From contig CAZNNH010000088.1 of the NCBI GenBank assembly GCA_964574335.1, positions 1-23,668 of the forward strand: a DNA stretch of 23,668 nucleotides. Reading direction: 5' to 3'. Below are positions 21,150 to 23,668 of the stretch, piece after piece. Under the pieces are notes generated by a model that was given only the letters and a program-made list of their open reading frames with translations, had not been told where the DNA came from and made no database searches. Each line of letters starts with the position of its first letter. Position 1 is the stretch's first letter. The DNA comes from CAZNNH01 sp964574335. Its GTDB lineage: Bacteria; Acidobacteriota; Vicinamibacteria; Fen-336. Both the position numbers and the translations under genes were made by a program.

Positions 21150-22603
21150 TTATTTTCGATGGCCGGGCGGAGCGAGCGACCCACGAAGCTGGCCGGGATG
21201 GGCAGTCCCGCATAGTCCATCAAGGTCGGTGCCAGGTCCAGGTTCGACACGGAGCGGGCCACGCTCTCGCCCGCGTGGCGGCGCCCGGGCAGCCTGACGA
21301 TCAGCGGAACGTGCAGCAGAGCGTCGTAGAGGGTGCGTCCGTGGCGGGCGAAGCCGTGCTCCATGAACTCCTCTCCGTGATCGGCGGTGAGCACGAACAA
21401 CGTGTCTTCGAGCAGCTCGAGCCGCCGGAGCTCCCCGAGTAGGTAGCCGATCTCCCGGTCGTTGTAGGCGAGCTCGGTGTCGTAGAGGTCCTTGTCTCGC
21501 TCGATGGGCTCGGTGACGTTCTGGCGTACCAGGAAGCGGTCGAATGGCGGACGGGCGCGGTACGGGGCGTGAAGGTCGAGCGAGTGCAGATAGAGGAAGA
21601 AGGGCGAATCCCGGTTCTGCTCCACCCAGGGAACGACCGGCCTGAGGTCGGCGGCGTCCGCCGGGACCGCGCCGACGTTCTGGCCCGCCCATCTGTGAGC
21701 CAGCTCGACGTAGCGATCGAAGCCCCGGGCGAAACCGAACACCCGTTTGTCGAGGAACGGGTTGGTGACCCAGGCCGCCGTCAGGTAGCCCCCGGCCTGG
21801 AAGGCCTCCGCCAGCGTGAGGACGGTCGGCGACAGGGGATGCTCGACGCTGTGGGCGCCATTGAGGTGAGGCGGCAGAGATGTGAAGAGGCAGCCAACCG
21901 ATGGCTTGGTCCACGGGGCGCAGGCATAGGAGCGCTCGAAGAGCACCGCTTCGGAAGCCAGATCGTCGATGGCGGGGGTGGTGGGGCGTGAATAGCCGTA
22001 GGCCCCCACGTGGTCCGAGCGCAGGCAGTCCACGACGTACACGATCACGTTCGGCCGACGTGCTTCGGCCGAACGAGCGAGGAGCATCGGCTCGGCCACC
22101 GCCAGCATCGCGCCCTCGGGTCCGTGGGCGCTCACCTCCAGCCAGCCGACCCGCCCCCCGAACCTCGCCAGGTCGACTCGGTAGTCGGTCCAGGGCCGGC
22201 GGTCTCGCCAGGCTTCCCGCAAGACGACGGTGCTGGCCCTCCCATCATCGACGGTCAGCGTCAGCTCGATGTCGGCATCGATCGGCCTCGCCACCACACC
22301 GAAGGTGAGCACGCCGTCGGAGGGGAACACGACGCGGCAACGAACCCGAGAGGGAAGCTGAAGCACGAGAGCCGGACGGGCGTCGCCATGCACGGACATG
22401 CTCCGCACCTCGGCTCCCGTGCCCTCGACCAGCGAGAGCGCAGGCGGCAGCCGAGCAATGCTGGCGTCCTGTCCGTGCCCTTCGAGCAGGCGACGCTGGC
22501 ACACCAGGGGCTCGCGGCTTCGATCACAGGCGCTGATGGCCAGACAGACAGAGGCGGCCACGAGGTGAGCGACGAGCGTGACAGGGAGGCGCCGCGAAAG
22601 CAC
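21059..22603 (-). CDS. Sulfatase-superfamily lipoprotein, N-terminal and catalytic part (frameshifted gene)
   Basis: From GTG 22603 a lipoprotein signal (LVAASVCLAISAC, Cys26) leads into a beta-rich domain of about 150 residues and then the alkaline-phosphatase-like core. The core has RPNVIVYVVDCLRSDHVGAY with metal ligand Asp192, APWTKPSVGCLFTS, FFLYLHSLDLHAPY, FVLTADHGEEFMEHGFARHG and LPIPASFVGRSL. Formylglycine sulfatases have Cys or Ser in C/S-x-P-x-R. Here that position is Thr232 and the Arg is Val, as in thr-nucleophile phospho(glycerol)transferases and phosphatases, so the activity is probably not a classical sulfatase. After PAIENKE the frame is wrong and ends at 21059; the proper continuation is one base away. 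Likely periplasmic or surface-anchored. Confidence 0.75.
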   Translation of the reverse strand: MLSRRLPVTLVAHLVAASVCLAISACDRSREPLVCQRRLLEGHGQDASIARLPPALSLVEGTGAEVRSMSVHGDARPALVLQLPSRVRCRVVFPSDGVLTFGVVARPIDADIELTLTVDDGRASTVVLREAWRDRRPWTDYRVDLARFGGRVGWLEVSAHGPEGAMLAVAEPMLLARSAEARRPNVIVYVVDCLRSDHVGAYGYSRPTTPAIDDLASEAVLFERSYACAPWTKPSVGCLFTSLPPHLNGAHSVEHPLSPTVLTLAEAFQAGGYLTAAWVTNPFLDKRVFGFARGFDRYVELAHRWAGQNVGAVPADAADLRPVVPWVEQNRDSPFFLYLHSLDLHAPYRARPPFDRFLVRQNVTEPIERDKDLYDTELAYNDREIGYLLGELRRLELLEDTLFVLTADHGEEFMEHGFARHGRTLYDALLHVPLIVRLPGRRHAGESVARSVSNLDLAPTLMDYAGLPIPASFVGRSLRPAIENKETNRRSDSCSRSTSARGRCSSPFGTGATS

Positions 22604-22706
22604 CCTAAGAGGATACGCCCCTCGAGCGGAGCTCGCCGGAGCCGGAACACTTCCTTCTGCCCGGCCGCAGGCCGAGCCGTCGTGGCGGTGATGGCGGAGG
22701 GAGCGC

Positions 22707-23357
22707 CTAATCCACCCGAACCGTGATCGACCCGCAGGTCCCGCCGCCGCACACCTCGAAGTCGTAGCTCCCGCTGTTCTGGTAGGGGCCGCAGGTGATC
22801 ACATGGTTGTTGGAGATGGGCTCCCCGCAGTGCACGCCGCCGGGGGTGTCCCATCCGTCCATCGGTCCCGGGTAGCAGGGGTCGTAGTCGTGGATCTTGT
22901 TTCCCGGCTGACCGATGTAATAGGAGGAGTCCAGCATCACCTTCGCACCCACCTCCACCCGGGGTGTCTTGGTCACGCCGTCGATGCCGCAGTTCGGGGT
23001 CGAGCCGGCGCAGCGAGCGCCGATGGTGATCTCGATGCCGGGGCAGCTTCCGTAGTGGGGAGTCGGCGTGGGGTCGGGCGTGGGGTCGGGCGTGGGGTCG
23101 GGTGTGGGCTCGGGTGTGGGCTCGGGCTCGGGCTCCTCCTCGGGCGGCGTGGGGGTCGCGGTCGGGTTGCCCGCCGAGTCGCCGGGTTGCGGCAAGGGGA
23201 CCGGCGTCACCTGGACCGGGATCACCACGAGGGGGGCGCTGCCCGGCGCCTGGGGCTGCGCCTCCTGGTTGGGGGAAAGGGGCATCTCCTCGACCAGCGT
23301 CTGGCAGCCGAAGCTGACCGCGGCCAGCACCAAGGGAACCACGAACCGAAGCTGCAT
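22707..23357 (-). CDS. Lipoprotein with Pro/Thr/Glu/Asp repeat linker and Cys-rich domain
   Basis: The 216-residue protein starts at the ATG at 23357. Its lipoprotein signal is MQLRFVVPLVLAAVSFGC, with Cys18 lipidated. Residues of about 65-100 form a low-complexity spacer (EEEPEPEPTPEPTPDPTPDP) typical of cell-envelope tethers. The C-terminal domain of about 115 residues has eight cysteines (SCPGIEITIGARCAG, NCGIDG, YDPCYPGPMDGWD, HCGEPISNNHVITCGPYQ, FEVCGGGTCGSITVRVD), probably as disulfides in an exported beta-sandwich. I do not recognise a named family. A promoter lies just upstream and the gene appears to be monocistronic. Confidence 0.75.
   Translation of the reverse strand: MQLRFVVPLVLAAVSFGCQTLVEEMPLSPNQEAQPQAPGSAPLVVIPVQVTPVPLPQPGDSAGNPTATPTPPEEEPEPEPTPEPTPDPTPDPTPDPTPTPHYGSCPGIEITIGARCAGSTPNCGIDGVTKTPRVEVGAKVMLDSSYYIGQPGNKIHDYDPCYPGPMDGWDTPGGVHCGEPISNNHVITCGPYQNSGSYDFEVCGGGTCGSITVRVD
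23068..23135 (-). repeat. Tandem 12-bp coding repeat (Thr-Pro-Asp/Glu-Pro)
   Basis: On the plus strand the unit GTGGGGTCGGGC repeats with small changes. It encodes the TPDP/TPEP spacer of the lipoprotein on the minus strand. Such tracts vary in length by slippage. It is a coding microsatellite, not a CRISPR. Confidence 0.7.
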
Positions 23358-23391
23358 CCCACCCCCCCTTGAGGTTAAGAAAACACCTCAC

Positions 23392-23421
23392 ACCTTATCG
23401 GCAAAGCTATTGTCGCGTCAA
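23392..23421 (-). promoter_or_regulatory. Candidate promoter of the repeat-linker lipoprotein
   Basis: On the minus strand, TTGACG (23421-23416) and TAAGGT (23397-23392) are separated by 18 nt. The second hexamer ends 35 nt before the ATG at 23357. The stretch is much richer in A/T than its surroundings. Confidence 0.45.
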
Positions 23422-23432
23422 GATATTTCTGC

Positions 23433-23451
23433 CCGGGCGAGGCTCGCCCGG
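23433..23451. other. Near-perfect palindrome in the end intergenic region
   Basis: CCGGGCGAG, one centre base, then CTCGCCCGG: 9-bp arms, or an 8-bp hairpin with a 3-nt loop. It lies upstream of the lipoprotein promoter. No T-run follows, so it is more likely an operator or structural site than a terminator. Confidence 0.35.
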
Positions 23452-23457
23452 AGCGCT

Positions 23458-23488
23458 CAGTGGACGCTTCCCGTGCTAGAATCCACTG
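23458..23488. repeat. 7-bp inverted repeat
   Basis: CAGTGGA (23458-23464) and TCCACTG (23482-23488) are perfect reverse complements, 17 nt apart; the spacer ends in TAGAA. Function unknown. Confidence 0.3.
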
Positions 23489-23490
23489 CT

Positions 23491-23510
23491 CCTCGACGTC
23501 GAGGCTTTTT
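23491..23510 (+). terminator. Small terminator-like hairpin with T-run
   Basis: CCTCGACGTCGAGG (5-bp stem, ACGT loop) is followed by CTTTTT. The stem is short, but the T-run is conspicuous in this GC-rich DNA. No gene is seen ending here on the plus strand. From 23511 to the contig end I see no convincing gene. Confidence 0.35.
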
Positions 23511-23644
23511 GGCGCCTATCTCACACCGTCCGCTCGAACCCGACCATGCCGTCCTTGTGAAGGGGATGTGTGCCCTTTCGCGGGGCGGTCGTGCGGCGGG
23601 TCTTTAGGCGGCACCCGAAGTGAATTCGGTCGCCGCTATCAAGC

Positions 23645-23668
23645 GGGGGGGGGCCCCCCCCCCCCCCC
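23645..23668. other. Homopolymer run at the window end (probable assembly artefact)
   Basis: The last 24 bases are an uninterrupted G run followed directly by a C run to the end. This pattern is typical of failed or padded contig ends, not of genomic sequence. Confidence 0.75.

Noticed and set aside
23068..23135. Regular short repeats as a possible CRISPR array
   Set aside because: The unit is 12 bp with no spacers and it encodes Thr-Pro-Asp/Glu-Pro in a real lipoprotein.
23566..23607. A 13-codon plus-strand ORF near the contig end as a second leader peptide
   Set aside because: No promoter at a sensible distance, no biased amino-acid content and no downstream gene in the window.

Overview
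The window comes from a very GC-rich bacterium. Lipoprotein signal peptides, a TonB-type C-terminal domain, a GT39-like membrane glycosyltransferase and large sulfatase-superfamily lipoproteins suggest a diderm. Acidobacteriota or Myxococcota would fit the gene styles, but I cannot fix the phylum from the sequence alone. The right edge ends in pure poly-G/poly-C, which looks like a contig end.

Left third (1-8260): a genomic scrap-yard. It holds a nucleotidyltransferase (MNT)/HEPN toxin-antitoxin pair whose HEPN gene is frameshifted and which sits between two imperfect 43-bp direct repeats; a decayed FitA/VapB antitoxin with a PIN toxin remnant; about 1.1 kb of nearly gene-free DNA with one decayed discoidin-like fragment; a membrane protein with a TonB-type domain; a 5'-truncated, frameshifted RHS gene; an IS630-type transposase missing its 3' end and joined directly to the RHS remnant; short duplicated fragments; two small membrane proteins; and broken FkbM methyltransferase and sulfatase pieces.

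Middle (8259-13334): intact single-copy genes. These are an FkbM-type methyltransferase that appears to carry a lipoprotein signal, a large multi-pass glycosyltransferase, signal peptidase I (lepB) with a DUF4845-like partner, and a short/branched-chain acyl-CoA dehydrogenase.

Right half (13335-20451): a tight argC-argB-argD-argG-argJ-argH operon with stop/start overlaps. In front of it is the most interesting object in the window. A good promoter (TTGACA-N16-TATCAT) starts transcription almost exactly at the ATG of a 27-codon leader peptide with five Arg codons clustered in ten. The RNA that follows folds into mutually exclusive structures: protector 1:2, a long antiterminator 2:3, and a 13-bp terminator 3:4 followed by UUUU. 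This is the architecture of ribosome-mediated transcription attenuation, here apparently sensing charged tRNA-Arg. A near-perfect ARG box (TGAAT-N4-ATTCA) lies in the same divergent intergenic region, so arginine control may be two-layered. argF, carAB and argR are not in the window.

Right end (20433-23668): a convergent sulfatase-superfamily lipoprotein gene split by a frameshift and with Thr in place of the formylglycine Cys/Ser, then a Pro/Thr/Glu-repeat lipoprotein with its own promoter, then non-coding DNA with several hairpins.
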